This document shows positions 35,279 through 47,079 of a stretch of 64,000 nt of DNA, in pieces. Positions within the stretch are counted from its first letter, which is position 1. Every line of letters begins with the position of its first letter. The stretch is from Liolophura sinensis. Its lineage: Eukaryota > Mollusca > Polyplacophora > Chitonida > Chitonidae. Location of the stretch: positions 64,707,249-64,771,248 of the forward strand of contig NC_088295.1 in NCBI RefSeq assembly GCF_032854445.1, written 5' to 3'. Below the pieces are notes generated by a model. It was not told the origin of the DNA and made no database searches. It worked only from the letters and a program-made list of their open reading frames with translations. The translations under genes were made by a program, and so were the position numbers.

Positions 35279-38200
35279 CTCAAGACAGTGTAAGAGTCAA
35301 GGAAAATTGGGACAAACAAAAATATTATGACATTGATAATTTAAAGGATTAGTGTTCAGATTTATTATTTATTCAAACTTAGCTACCCTTGAATATATTG
35401 TTAAACTGAGTGTAAATATTCGTCTGAGTAATATAGCGTTTAAAATCACTGATAATGAGGCTGGTTTGATGCATTTTTTTCGCCAACACTAGGTAGTCTT
35501 CGCCAAATTACATCATACAAGTCCAACCTTTAGAAGCTATCAGGCTTTGCCATTTAGTTCAGAGTTAAAAAAACAAAAAAACTCAAGGATGACAACAAGC
35601 ATATCAAATTTCTCTACAAAATGGATAGCTGTTCTGAAATCAGTTGTAAAATGTCATTAAAGAACCCCGCAGTTTTTCAAGCTTCCACAAGATTTGGCCC
35701 ACAGGAAGACATGGATTTACAGCACAAGATAGAAAGAATTTATACCCACCAAGAACAGCTGTAACTGCTCTTGCCCTTTTACAGCTGAAAGCTACAAAAG
35801 GGATACAGCTGAATTTCCAAATCGGCACACGGAAACACCTGGACAAGACCAAATTCTACATCTGAAAACTCAGAATCTGAAGTCTTCTGCGTAGCTAGAA
35901 ACCATCTCAAAAATGGGAATGTTTTGATATAAATTCCCAGGTTATTTAGGCAAGCAAGACTTGGGTTGGCCACCTATGATGTCACCAGCTGAGCCAGTTC
36001 ATTTTCAATTCGCCTTAATTTCAAACTCATCTTATCACATTCGGCCTTAGCAATGTTCGAAGAGGATTAGTGCCTTATTCGATTCCCCGCCCATTAAGGC
36101 AGATTAAGAGGTTAACGATTCTTGATGAACACTCTCAAACATGTCAAAAATATTCTTACGTATCACTCAATTATTTTACAGAATCTTAACATGAATATTA
36201 CTCACTATGTGTGTAACTATATACAAACATCTTGTGAAAACTATATTTCATCATACTTAAATTCTAGTTCGTACAGGTAACATCATGGCACAAGCTGATA
36301 TCCAGGTAACTTTCATCCCATCCAAGAGAGAAGGCCTGCTATAAGTTCTGTGTAAATAATCAAAGTGATGCCTGGACCTCCTGCCTGTACCTTATGGAAT
36401 ATGATAACCAAGATCAGAAATGATCCCAATCATCCTCCTGCTGTCCACACTGTCACTGTAGGCAAGGTTGTGCAGAAGGTCAAGAATCAAGCTTTTGAAT
36501 ACATCACACCAATACCATCAATCTATAATGACAAACTGGTATATCTACGTACAGATGAGTGCCTTGACGATGTCAACTATGTCAAATAAACCTCGATGGA
36601 AGGTCAATTTCCACCATCTGTTTGGTATCATCATGACAAAAAAATAGAAAGTACCAACACACTGACGAAAACTGCTCAAAAAATTGTTAACTTTGGCTCT
36701 TATGTCACACCTCACCTGCAGACTTCACATCTCACGCATATGTAAGAACACGAGACCCAAACTCACCTCATCACAAAAGCAGCAGCCATATTGCCTTCAC
36801 CGTGATAACTTTAAAAGTTATCGTTCCTAGATGGTGCACATGCGTTAAACCTGAAAAGATGAGCCTACTGGCTGCCTTGTTTAGAAATGGTTTGCCATGT
36901 TGTGATTACGGTGCTGGTGTGCCATTACCGAATGGAATATACCTGGGATGTTGCATGTGCCTGCAAGCTAAGAGGTAAGAGGCAAAGCTGACACAACTTT
37001 TGGACTGTAGCCACTGTTCAGAAAGCGCTTAACGGACATGGCCTAAATCGTCATGGGAGCTGAAGTAGCAATCTGGGGCTAGAGGCATGGGGACTTTTTT
37101 CCTGTCTAGCATACCTGACAATTTTTCAGGAAGGCAAACATAGACGGCTTGCATGGCCTACTTCTGGTAGCCATATTAGAGTACTGTGGCTATAGCAGCC
37201 CATGCTAACAAGACTCCAATATGGCTACCTGGCTATTGTTCTGCCAAGGTGATGACGTAATGTGCAACCCCTCTATAGGACCCTTCGGGAGTTCTGGGGC
37301 ACTGATGCATATACCGTAAGTTGGGGTTAGAATTCTGGCGATACGCAGCCTTTGCACATGAGCATTTTCTAACCCCAACTTCCAGTATTTGTGTGAGTGC
37401 CCCCGCTCGGAACTCCTGAGAACTTGTATCTCTCATAGGCCTTATAGTTCCATTCCAAATTTTGCCTAATTCATGGCAAAGAAATCACATATATTAGCAT
37501 AACAGAAGCCATCTGTGGTCCAAGAAACATGTGATTACCTTGGCTGATTGAGAAAATCTCAGGCATGTCAGAGAAAAAAAAACCTTAGTTTCGGCATGTT
37601 TGGGAATGGATCTGTTACATATCTGTACCGATATACAACTTCCTGGTCCATCCAAATGGTACGCTAATATCAAATTCTGACAATCATCATAACACTGATG
37701 TTTTGCTCAATGTGACAATATCCTAATCTTAAAATAGCACACTCCATCAACATACATGGACTAACAACGTCCAAGACATACACTTTTCAAGGATATGATT
37801 AAACACTTTTCCTCCGGGCTCAGTTTTTTCTTCACCAACGCTGATGGATCCATGGTAACATCACCTATCGCTTTACAACAGTTGTTCTTTTCTGGCTGCA
37901 CTCTTTACTCCTCAAGCTGACTAAGAAAGTCCCTCTTTAACATCGTTTCTATCAAAAAGCAGGTTGTTGTCGTTAACACTGGCACCCGCAGTAACAGTAG
38001 CCCATGTGTCAAATTTGCTGGATGACATCCGACAAGCGCAGGTTACGTATTCAGTTCGAAATTCACTGTGGAACACTTTACTCGACTGACAAACGCCAAA
38101 TTGAACTGACACACTGACAAACCACACATATATCACGATTGGTGATTTTCCCGATGAAGGAAAAATGATCACAAAAATGTTCACAACCCTTAGCCGACTC

Positions 38201-38374
38201 TTACGGACTCTTCCGGAAGTTGTCATATCCTGACAAGAAATCGATAAAAGTTTCGTATTTCCTAAAATTCCAAAATGACTATGTTTTGCAGTTCAAATAA
38301 TATTTTTGCTACTGCATTGAATAACAGTTTTATTTATAGAAATGAAGCACTTAAAGACAATATAAACTAGAATA
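35279..38374. other. 5' region of INPP5B and intergenic DNA
   Basis: Must contain the unplaced N-terminal exon of INPP5B. Minus-strand candidates are an ATG with a strong GTGAGT donor at about 36740-36790 (phase does not fit the next exon) and an ATG at 38224-38226 with a GTAAGA donor (fits only with an alternative acceptor). The fold-back element at 37266 is here. Confidence 0.4.
37266..37441. mobile_element. Fold-back element, copy 1
   Basis: Arms share AGTTGGGGTTAGAA (37319-37332) and its perfect reverse complement (37367-37380), with wider imperfect pairing to both ends. Confidence 0.7.
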
Positions 38375-40631
38375 ATGACATACGAAACGACGGCTAAACT
38401 GATTGGGAGTATAGCTCCATTTGCAATGTTTTTCGCACTCCATGGAGACCACGTTGCGCAGATGGTGGTGAGAGTGAGTTGATTGACGGGCTTTGTTTGT
38501 TGTGTTTGTCCTGTGCTGTGCAATTAATGGTGGTCGTGTGTACGAGACGATTCCGCAGTTTGGTTAGGTAAGAAGAGATGTCGACGAAAAACCATGAAGA
38601 TTTTGCATTTCAGGTTTAATTCTTGACTAAACCGAAACGTAAACAGCTACTGAGGTAGTTTTGTGACATCATAGCGCCTGGTGGGTACATGCTTGTTTTA
38701 TGCTAATGAAACGAAAGGGTCACTTGCACTGGGTATCACTTTGTTTACCGGTTTCACATTACACATATTGACAATATGTGTAATGTTGACACACTTGATC
38801 GTGACAGAGATTAACATCCAATTTTTATGCTGGTCAAAAAAAGGTTTGATACATTATGTGCCCCCCCTATAGGCCTACCTGTACATATCTATATGGATAG
38901 ACAGAGCCACAGTAAAAGCAGAAAAAATTAGACTGATACGGTAACCAGTTTAGAAATGGATCTCTGGTTAAACATCACAGAGAAAAGGTATCGGCCTAAT
39001 GTTCATTAACGATATGCCTGTTTTAAATATTTATCTGATTTGAGTTTCATGCCAAACTCAAGAAATTTCAGGTTGCTGGCAGATCTTTCCATGTATGACC
39101 AGTGAGGAAGCTAGCTAGCATGAGGTGGACTTGAACTCACAGTAGTTGCATTGGTGAGAGGCTTATAAGTCATGGTGCTGCACTAGCATGCTAACCACCA
39201 GCTACAAGCTATTAAGGCCACCTATTTTAAGTAAAGCCATGGGCTACTGCTACTTGCACTGCCTTTCAAGGTATACACTAGCTATCCAGCATCACTTAGC
39301 CAACAAATTATGCTAATATATATGATCCACACAATTATTTAAGGTAACCCCCACTCTAATTGAATTAGTTCGCCAATACCTAATTCATTTTGGATTTTTG
39401 CCGCCACAGGACCCATCCTATTCCACTTTAGCTCTTATTCTGTAGCTCTCTGTCCATCAGCTCATCAGTAAGTTTACCTCCATATATTTATGAGAAGATT
39501 AAAGTATATAGTTAACTTTTTAAGCTGAGTTTTAAGTTTCTTCTGGGCGTTACTGATATGGATTATAAAGTGCAGCTGCATTAGAGATGTTGAACTACTG
39601 ATCAACGAGATACGAGTATGATTTGTGCGCGTTACCTGGAAAACAGCTAATGTACTCAAATTATACAAAGTTGCGTTTGCCAAGACAGAGTAAATAAGAC
39701 CTGGGGCGGGTTTCATGAAATTTGACTTAGACCTAGTGCACTTTGGCTTCTGAGTCTCTACTCACCAAAGTGTACTTGGTAAGTCCGATAAATAGGGCTT
39801 ATGAGAGATACAAGTTCTGGGGAGTTCCACATGGGGGCACTTGCGCATATACCAGAAGTTGGATTTGCAGAACCCTCCTCTCGCCCAATTCTCATGCCCG
39901 ATTGCCGTTTACCACCAGGGTTCTTACCCAACTTCCGCTATATGCTCGATTGGCCTTATTGCATTCCACCAAACATTTTCAAGTAAACTCTGTCATGTGA
40001 ATTTATTTTCATTGTTTGATGAGGCCTTCGCAGAACTGTTTTTCGTTAAACATGGATTGACTTGGATTGTAAAAAAAATTTGAAAAATACACTCTGTTAA
40101 GGGAATAATTAAAGTACTTGGTGGATCCAGTGATTAATGTTTTGAAGGACAATGAAAGGTTTGCTCTTTTTTTTAAAGGACATACTTATTACTGGATGTG
40201 ATGCTTGTCTGTCGCAGTCCTCCTTTAAATCCCCTCGTAAAAAAACTACACGGATAACAGCGACATCACTCGTTACTCAAAAAATCGTTTATGAGCATCT
40301 TAACCTGTCTGTTATTAATCATAGCTACCTTGAGATAGCTAACACATTCATTATAAGATGAGATGAGAACAGAAAACTTCAAGCAAATATTATTTGTAGC
40401 TGCTGAATTAACATTAACTTTTATCTATGTCTTTAGTGTTGCAGATATGAATTATTTTCATCAGGTACTGCATGTCACTAGCTCCTCATCAATGACTGCT
40501 TCAGTGTTTCTTTTATAATTTTTACTAGTGGTTTGGAAAGCTTAATGCTAAGCTTTATATTTCTGCTTTCATTCAAGGTGTGTGCAGTTATAGTTGCTAG
40601 ACAAACGGAGACAACAAAACGTGAACAATGA
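38375..40631 (+). CDS. Candidate 50-residue upstream ORF spliced into the AK5-like gene
   Basis: Proposed exons 38375-38473 and 40578-40631. Exon 1 starts at an ATG preceded by an in-frame TAA, reads TAKLIGSIAPFAMFFALHGD then HVAQMVVR, and ends at a consensus GTGAGT donor; exon 2 follows a pyrimidine-rich acceptor ending ttcaag. In phase 0 the frame continues for 17 codons and stops at TGA (40629-40631), sharing bases with the ATG of the next ORF (ATGA). The product would be small with hydrophobic stretches. I recognise no family. Chance openness over 50 codons is quite possible, and a 76-codon ORF on the opposite strand (38293-38523) overlaps exon 1. Treat it as a hypothesis. Confidence 0.3.
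39025..39210 (-). mobile_element. Degenerate Nin-core SINE
   Basis: Recognisable B-box/head part (GGACTTGAACTCACAG) and the core edge CAGGTTGCTGGCAGA; the rest has drifted. Confidence 0.65.
39795..39970. mobile_element. Fold-back element, copy 2
   Basis: Inverse orientation to the copy at 37266 (shared TATGAGAGATACAAGTTCT and GGGGGCACT). It is itself an inverted repeat (GCATATACCAGAAGTTGG against CCAACTTCCGCTATATGC). Confidence 0.7.
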
Positions 40632-40969
40632 GTGCTGCTTCGCGGGAACAAGCTAAGGAATACCTGGCCACCCACATGATACCACAGATGTTTGAGAGTC
40701 TACTGGCCTCACTGATGATGGAGAGACCTGAAGACCCTGTTAGTTTTATAGAGGCCAAAATGAAACATCTGCAAGGTATCGGCCTTGAAAATGTGAACTG
40801 GGAAACCTTTGTGTACAATTTACATCCTTATCGAGACAGTTTGCGAAACCAGTTTATACGGGATGGAAGCAAATATGATACAGAGACGACCCAACAGAAA
40901 CCCGACCAGTCAGTTGAAGATTATCAACCTGAGCTTTTCAAATTGACAGAGCCAATATCACATACGTAA
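40628..40969 (+). CDS. Small DPY30/RIIa-like protein related to the N-terminus of adenylate kinase 5
   Basis: A 113-residue ORF; ATG at 40628 has an in-frame stop six bases upstream, so the start is well bounded. Residues about 8-60 (AKEYLATHMIPQMFESLLAS, then LMMERPEDPVSFIEAKM, VNWETFV) closely follow the N-terminal module of adenylate kinase 5, a DPY30/RIIa-type helical dimerisation and docking fold. The remaining 50 residues are polar with no recognised domain. There is no P-loop or other adenylate kinase motif in it or in the next 7 kb, so it seems to be a free-standing docking module. Two polyadenylation signals follow. A role in axonemal or scaffold assembly is inference from the family. 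A GT inside the last codons (catacGTAACA) leaves open splicing to a distant exon. Confidence 0.75.
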   Translation: MSAASREQAKEYLATHMIPQMFESLLASLMMERPEDPVSFIEAKMKHLQGIGLENVNWETFVYNLHPYRDSLRNQFIRDGSKYDTETTQQKPDQSVEDYQPELFKLTEPISHT

Positions 40970-41292
40970 CAGATACATTAGGACTAATTTATTGCAGCCT
41001 TAAATCAGGAATTACTCAGTGTGAAGATATGTGGTGATTCTAATGCAATGTTAAAACATCAGGCCGAATATCCTTTGAAGTAAAAAATGCAAATTTATTC
41101 AGATTATGCAGTATTCAAGTTATGAACCTGCTCATTCAGTTAATATTTCCAGAACGTATTAATTATAATATTTGTTTCCATTATGATCCGTTATATATAT
41201 ATATATAGGTGTGTATATGTATATTTAACAAATATAAAACTGCTGATTTTGAGATTTTCTATCAAGGTTGAAAACAGTATTGTGTTGAAATG

Positions 41293-41298
41293 AATAAA
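41293..41298 (+). terminator. Polyadenylation signal AATAAA (proximal)
   Basis: Canonical hexamer about 320 bp after the stop of the AK5-like ORF, in an AT-rich 3' UTR. It would give the shorter transcript. Confidence 0.4.
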
Positions 41299-41921
41299 TT
41301 GTTCACCAGCAATTACAGCTCTTTATTTTTGCTGCTCAGTTTGAACAAAATGACTACTAATATGTACATGTGTGTTTAGGATGTGATCAGACATAGTGCA
41401 CGAGGGTTTTTGAGATATATCTTACCAATGTACATCTGTGAACTGTCTTTCAAAACATTTTTGTGACTGAATTATTGTAACTATACATGAAGATTTTTGT
41501 AACTGCTGAAATTATCTTGATGTGTAAATTTTGTTTACCTGCTTGATGATGTAGATGGTCCGTGTGACATGTAGGCTACTTAGGTAGGTAATTCTTGTGA
41601 GTATTACTGTTATGCAGTACAAAATTAATATATGTTAAATATTATGAATTCACACATGTGTGTTGATTTATGTTCCTGAAGTACCTAGATCTGATGTCTT
41701 CAAATATATTTTTAACTATGTTAAAAGTGATGTGATGTACAGCACATAATTGCATCATGAGTGTTTATCTTTACTGATGTAAAACAAATGTGTGAGATAT
41801 GAAATGCACATTATGTTCTAGCTTTTGATCATGTTTCTCGTAGATGAATTTACTAGTTGAACACATAGTTGTTTCTGCTTTTGTTTTGAATTGGATGATA
41901 GACATGTTTATGCTATATGTC

Positions 41922-41927
41922 AATAAA
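41922..41927 (+). terminator. Polyadenylation signal AATAAA (distal)
   Basis: Second canonical hexamer, followed within 50 bp by a T/G-rich stretch (ttgtctgaactctgtgctc). The region up to here has no other gene and reads like 3' UTR. Confidence 0.4.
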
Positions 41928-41969
41928 TGAACATATCAACGTCAAACCATTGTCTGAACTCTGTGCTCA

Positions 41970-42477
41970 TTGTCAAGGTCTTAATTCAGGTGTGTTGAGT
42001 ATATGGGCCTGCAGTGGTTGAAAAGTGATCTAAGATAACCTTCCTTCAGCAAAGATTTTAGTTTGGTTGTACATGCAGTATTAAGCTGGGTAAAATGGCA
42101 TTTAGGCCTACTGTAAATGTCCATGACTAATGCATTCATTTTGCCCGACTGAGAGTTTTGTTGATCTATTAAAGAAAGGTGTTTGGTAGGTTTGACTGGA
42201 AGATATGTTCACATCCTACAGGAAAAATCTGAGTTTCAGTACCAAAAGTATGGCCTTTTTCTCTAAAAATGCAATTTGTTGCCAAATGTTTAGTTTAGAT
42301 ACAGTAGTTTTCCACTTGATTGTGGTTTTGATCAGAGCTGTACAGTATCTTGCTACATGTGCATTGCTTGTATTGCCTGCTGCCATTGCTGAACAAGCTG
42401 GCAATTGAGACACTGTAGTATTCTTCCAAGATCTTGCCCGGTTTAATTCTTTTATTAGGTGGCCAAGATGTCTTTGC
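41970..42477. other. Intergenic, nothing recognised
   Basis: AT-rich, no exon-like or repeat signal that I can support. Confidence 0.5.
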
Positions 42478-43641
42478 TGGGGTACCTATTGAAATCATTC
42501 GAATTTCTATTATTTTTTTTCCATAGCATTTTGAAAGCTTTAAGAGCTTTGAAAAAATTTTCATTGGATGTTGCTAAAATTGGTGACAAGGTTACAAGGC
42601 AAATTTTGACTGTTTTGGGTTAACTTTGGTCACGTGATCTCGAGTCATCTTGGATTTTGATCAAAACCTTTAAAAATCTTCTTCTTAAGAACCAACAAAC
42701 GGATTGTTTTGATATTTGATGTACTTGTAGAGTGATCCCAGTTAGAGCAACTTTGAAAAAAATCTTGGATTTTCATCGAAAGCTGTAGAAGCTAGCCATT
42801 GGTCGAACTTATGACGTCATAAAAAGTGTCTAATTTTGATAATGTTTACATGCATTCTGGTGTATTTGACAATGCTGATTCTGAATCCGGATTTTGCCTA
42901 TCTTTGTAACTTTTTGAGATATATTCAAAAATTTATTTTCAGTCACGTAATTTCAATGGCCTGTAACTCGATAACTACGAAAGCAACAAATCTGAGACTT
43001 GCACCAAACTGTATCCCAAGACATGTAGTTTCTGGTGCATGCCAACGGATTTGAGCCACGATCTAAAGATTTCTCGCTAGAAATATTTAAATGACACCAC
43101 CCTACTTCAGAAATAGAAATGTAAGCCTGTGTGTTTAAAATAGACTTTGGAAGTAACTGTGTATTACTACTATACATGTGCTGCAGGTAACCTGCCCCAC
43201 AGACTGACCGACTGTCACTCAAACCGAGAAATGAATAACTCTCCCTCCTCTCCATAGGTATCAAAGGAGAATTTTCAATGTTTGCACGTAAAGCCAGCCG
43301 TGTTAGTAATGCATCATAGGTAATTCTCACCAATCCCGACGGCATTCCCTCCATAACCCTGTGCATTCAGCAATACAAGTCCAAAGCTACGGCGAAACAT
43401 ACGAAAAATGTCTATCCACACATGTACCTTGAGTCATGACGAGCCCAAAACATGTTACTCTTATTAGGCCAGATTCAGCCGTTAAAGAAATATCGCGGTT
43501 TCCAGTTTTTGTTTAGGTCTAGATCTTACATGCCCTTAAGGAAGACAGGGGCTTTAGGATGACGCACGGGAAAGTAACTACGAAACCGTACGCCATGCCT
43601 TTGGACTGAAAATCTTAGAAAACAACACGCAACACCTCTTA
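42478..43641. mobile_element. 1.1-kb dispersed repeat, copy 2
   Basis: Partner of the copy at 20214. A 137-codon minus-strand ORF inside (42953-43366) is interrupted in copy 1, so coding is doubtful. Confidence 0.8.
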
Positions 43642-43859
43642 TTATCAGAAGCGGACAAACAGACACATTTTCAAGATAGGGGTCAGACAGTCGGCAAGGC
43701 AACCTACCCAGCACATGTTGAAAGGAGGCAAAACGAGATGAAAATCAGACTTTTTAACCCGTAACAAAACAGAAATGCTTAAATAATGAGTGAGAAATGA
43801 CATCCGTAATTTTAAACATTTAACATTTTGCTGTAGATCTGAGCCATTTTGGGTCCTTA

Positions 43860-44165
43860 CAGGAGGGCCCCATTTTATTGACCTCATTTTGGTCCTGCGT
43901 GCACTACAGAAGATCTTTGAACAGATTTAATACAGTTTTGAGCGGTACAAAGAGGAAACAAATGCAAAGCATAGCCATTTCTTCACAGGTATGGATAGTG
44001 CGATCAAGATGGGCTACCCTAATTAAGGGCCATTGAGAACATGAAGACTCCATACTTACCCTATAAAATTTGGATGGAACGTTATGTAGTCAGGAAGGCC
44101 CCATTTTCTTGACGTTAAGTTGGACTGGGTGGACGACAGAGGACCTTTGAACAGATTTAATAGCC
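43860..44165. repeat. Direct repeat pair
   Basis: AGGGCCCCATTTTATTGAC... TTTGAACAGATTTAATA at 43863-43934 returns in diverged form at 44095-44165. Confidence 0.65.
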
Positions 44166-44249
44166 ATTTTCTTCCCATAACCATTTACACTGAGTATTTT
44201 GGACTTCCAACAGTCTCGGTCTTTTCAGGGTCTATATGGACAGGATATA

Positions 44250-44303
44250 TTGATTTACTCAAGAATACTTCATTCATGGGACGGTGATCAGCATTACCGT
44301 GGG
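44250..44303 (-). mobile_element. Older Nin-core SINE fragment
   Basis: Piece reading CTCAAGAATACTTCATTCAT through ACCGTGGGAGG. The next SINE copy has inserted at its edge. Confidence 0.65.
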
Positions 44304-44315
44304 AGGAGAAATATG

Positions 44316-44561
44316 TTTATTTATTTGATTGGTGTTTTACGCCGTACTTATTTATATATTTCCCTCGTACGAAGGCAGCCAGCATTATAGTGGGTGGAAA
44401 TCGGGCAGAGCCATCCGCAGGTTGCTGGAGACCTTCACACGTACAATCGGAGAGGATGCCAGCTTGAGCTGGACTTGAACTCACGGCGACCGAATTGGTG
44501 AGAGACTCCTGAGTCATTACGCTTCGCTATCGCGCTAACAAACTGAGCCACGGAGGCCCCA
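44316..44561 (-). mobile_element. Full-length Nin-core SINE
   Basis: Complete minus-strand copy; flanks AGGAGAAATATG (44304-44315) and AGGAAAAATATG (44562-44573) form a 12-bp duplication with one mismatch. Confidence 0.9.
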
Positions 44562-46099
44562 AGGAAAAATATGGATAAGATGACCAAGGTAGCGCTGACA
44601 TATTGAAAGCCCCAAGTGCAAAATGTCTTTTGATAATTTTAGAAATTATGATTTTGTCACCAGAACTATTTACACTCTGCATATCAGATCTCCGATTTAT
44701 GCTGTACTTTTGGATGTGTTTCGCAATCAATACTGAAACTAATTGACTCGTGTAGCTGGAGGACAATAATAAATATTTAATCTCTCTTATACGGTCAGAA
44801 AAATCGGCTGTCAAGTGGAAATGCGCAGACGCCTTATAGTGTTAAATAAGCCAAAAGTCGACATGCGAGTGCATCCTCTGGAGCCTCGTCTATTTTAGAC
44901 TGCGGAACTGGGAATAAGTATTTAGTCACTCCGGTTGAGTGGTACTATTACAAAACTGTAAGGCATATTCCAGTTTGTGGATAGATAATTCCGGAGCATA
45001 AAATTGTGTGAAGTAATGTGGAATACTGTTACGTTGTTTACAACGTCTCATGAAAATCGTCAAAACACAAATATGCCTTAATAATACCGTAGATACGATA
45101 TGCATAACATACGCGTTCACAAATCTAGTTGGTGTGCATTTCGAAACTTGTCGGTCAGTTTCCATATACCTATAAATCTGGCTGATTAAATCATAACTTT
45201 AGCATTAAATCTGGTCGTATATATTGCTTTCTTCATCAGTGGTCTCGTGTTATTGACAAAATGTTTATTTAATTAAAGATAATTAATACTTTAAAATACT
45301 TTAATTAAAGATAATTAATACAATTGTACCTGTGACTTATTTGTAGAATGTCCCCTATTGTTTCCAGTGGTAGGCTATACAGCCTGTTGTATATGATGGT
45401 CGGGTCAAGCACATGCACTGAAATTTCAGGAACATTCATTGTTAAAGGTTAAATTCCACAGAAAACAGAATAGCCTATAATATGATTGATATTGGCGGTG
45501 GCCTGCATAAATTCCTATATGGGCCTAATGGAGCTGAAAAAAGCTCAGCAAAATATGTGCATGTAAAATTGTGAAGTCTGTCTGAGTAAACTTAATATTT
45601 TCGTAGTCAGAATGGCCAGGGCATATTGCCATTATGTGATGCATGGTTTAACTTATTTGGTTTAAAATACATTTGTTACTGACACTATCTGTATGTAATA
45701 TTAATAACTAGAGCCAGATAGTTAGAATGAAAGACTGTATGTATATATCTGCCCAACTAAGGCAACAGTTGCTATTTTAATACTTTTAACGGCAGTGTGA
45801 TTAGTTCATCCGGACTTTGGTCTGCGAGTACATTAAGAAAGGGTGTCAAAACTTTGCCCGACCAAACATCAGGCAGAACGATGTATTTATGTATTTATTT
45901 ATTTATTTATTTATTAGGTTGCCGGAAGACCCAGGCAGAACGATCGATCATGCATGTATGAATTCCAAGCCCAGTTAGTCGCAGAACATGAACAAACAAG
46001 AAACAAAGATATTCACCAAAGGTTACGAATATTGGACCATGTGTTTTGAAACTTAAAAGGTTGTCAACCTTATTTTGGTTTTATCACGACGGTTTCTCC

Positions 46100-46328
46100 T
46101 TGCAGCCGGTCGGACAGCGGTCAGCATTATGGTCTGTGGAAATCGAGCAGAGCCTAGGAGAAACCCATGATCAGCCGCAAGTTGCTGCAGACCTTCCCAC
46201 TTGCGACGGGAGAGGAACCCATGCAGCATGCATGAGCTGGACTGGAACTCACAGCGACCGTATTGGTGAAATCCTCCTGGGGCATTGCACTGGTCTGGCA
46301 CGTAAACCACCATACCGCAGAGGCCCCA
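46100..46328 (-). mobile_element. Nin-core SINE without tail
   Basis: Core, B box and head are present on the minus strand. It carries a small insertion (CATGCAGCATG) near the middle and lacks the AT-rich tail. Confidence 0.82.
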
Positions 46329-46376
46329 ATTGTAAAGTTCGACATAAAACCTCAAGTATATAACATACATACATAT

Positions 46377-46382
<6 letters not shown>

Positions 46383-46430
<48 letters not shown>
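46383..46430. repeat. TA microsatellite
   Basis: About 24 TA repeats just past a SINE. Confidence 0.95.
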
Positions 46431-46433
<3 letters not shown>

Positions 46434-47079
46434 TTAATTAAAATTAATCCCAACGATGAAATGATCTGAGCAATCTCACATTCTTACATAAATAGTCTAA
46501 TTTTATCTATGTATGTAGTTTTTTTTAACAAAGCTGACATTCATAGGCAGTGTAAGCGGCACTTGATAGCAACTAGGTGCGAGTGAGGAGGATAGACAGA
46601 CAGACCGGCATACAGTAGTATATGGTTGCTTGGGTTGAGTTCGCTTTGAAGCACAATATAATGTGTATGTCTGGTTATTGGACTATCACATGGAGCTACT
46701 AAAATTACCTTCTTGTACGGGGGTTCGTATAATTACATGCAGTGTTTGTATGGATAGTTTAAGCTTGCACTGATCGAAATTTGATCTGCATTATATTAAT
46801 GAGAGCATTTTCTCTGCACTAATCCTAAAAGTGTGACAGGCCTATACACGTATGTAGTGCCTATACCCATTACTGGCTATAACAACTGCTGTACTATATT
46901 ACAAATACAGTATATTGTCATTATACAAGAGGCATAGGGTGGTGTGTTTTTACACGTATATCAGCAAAGTGAATTCGCAGTAGAAAACTCACTTTTTTTT
47001 ACATATTTCAGCATGGGATTGAATTCTTTTTATGTGGGATTGACAGGGATTAAAGAACTTAACTTTTAGTTTATATACA

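Noticed and set aside
36740-36800. ATG followed by MAAAFVM and a strong GTGAGT donor on the minus strand, as INPP5B exon 1
   Set aside because: Joining it to the exon at 35278 gives a frame that hits a stop after nine codons; it would need an unseen intermediate exon.
38293-38523. 76-codon minus-strand ORF with a hydrophobic segment (ISLAVVSYVIILVYIVF)
   Set aside because: Antisense to the candidate first exon of the plus-strand locus. AATAAA falls inside the frame and no family is recognised. Not excluded, but too weak to call.
42953-43366. 137-codon minus-strand ORF in the 1.1-kb repeat
   Set aside because: The matching frame in the other copy (20214-21335) contains stops, so it is not a conserved protein.
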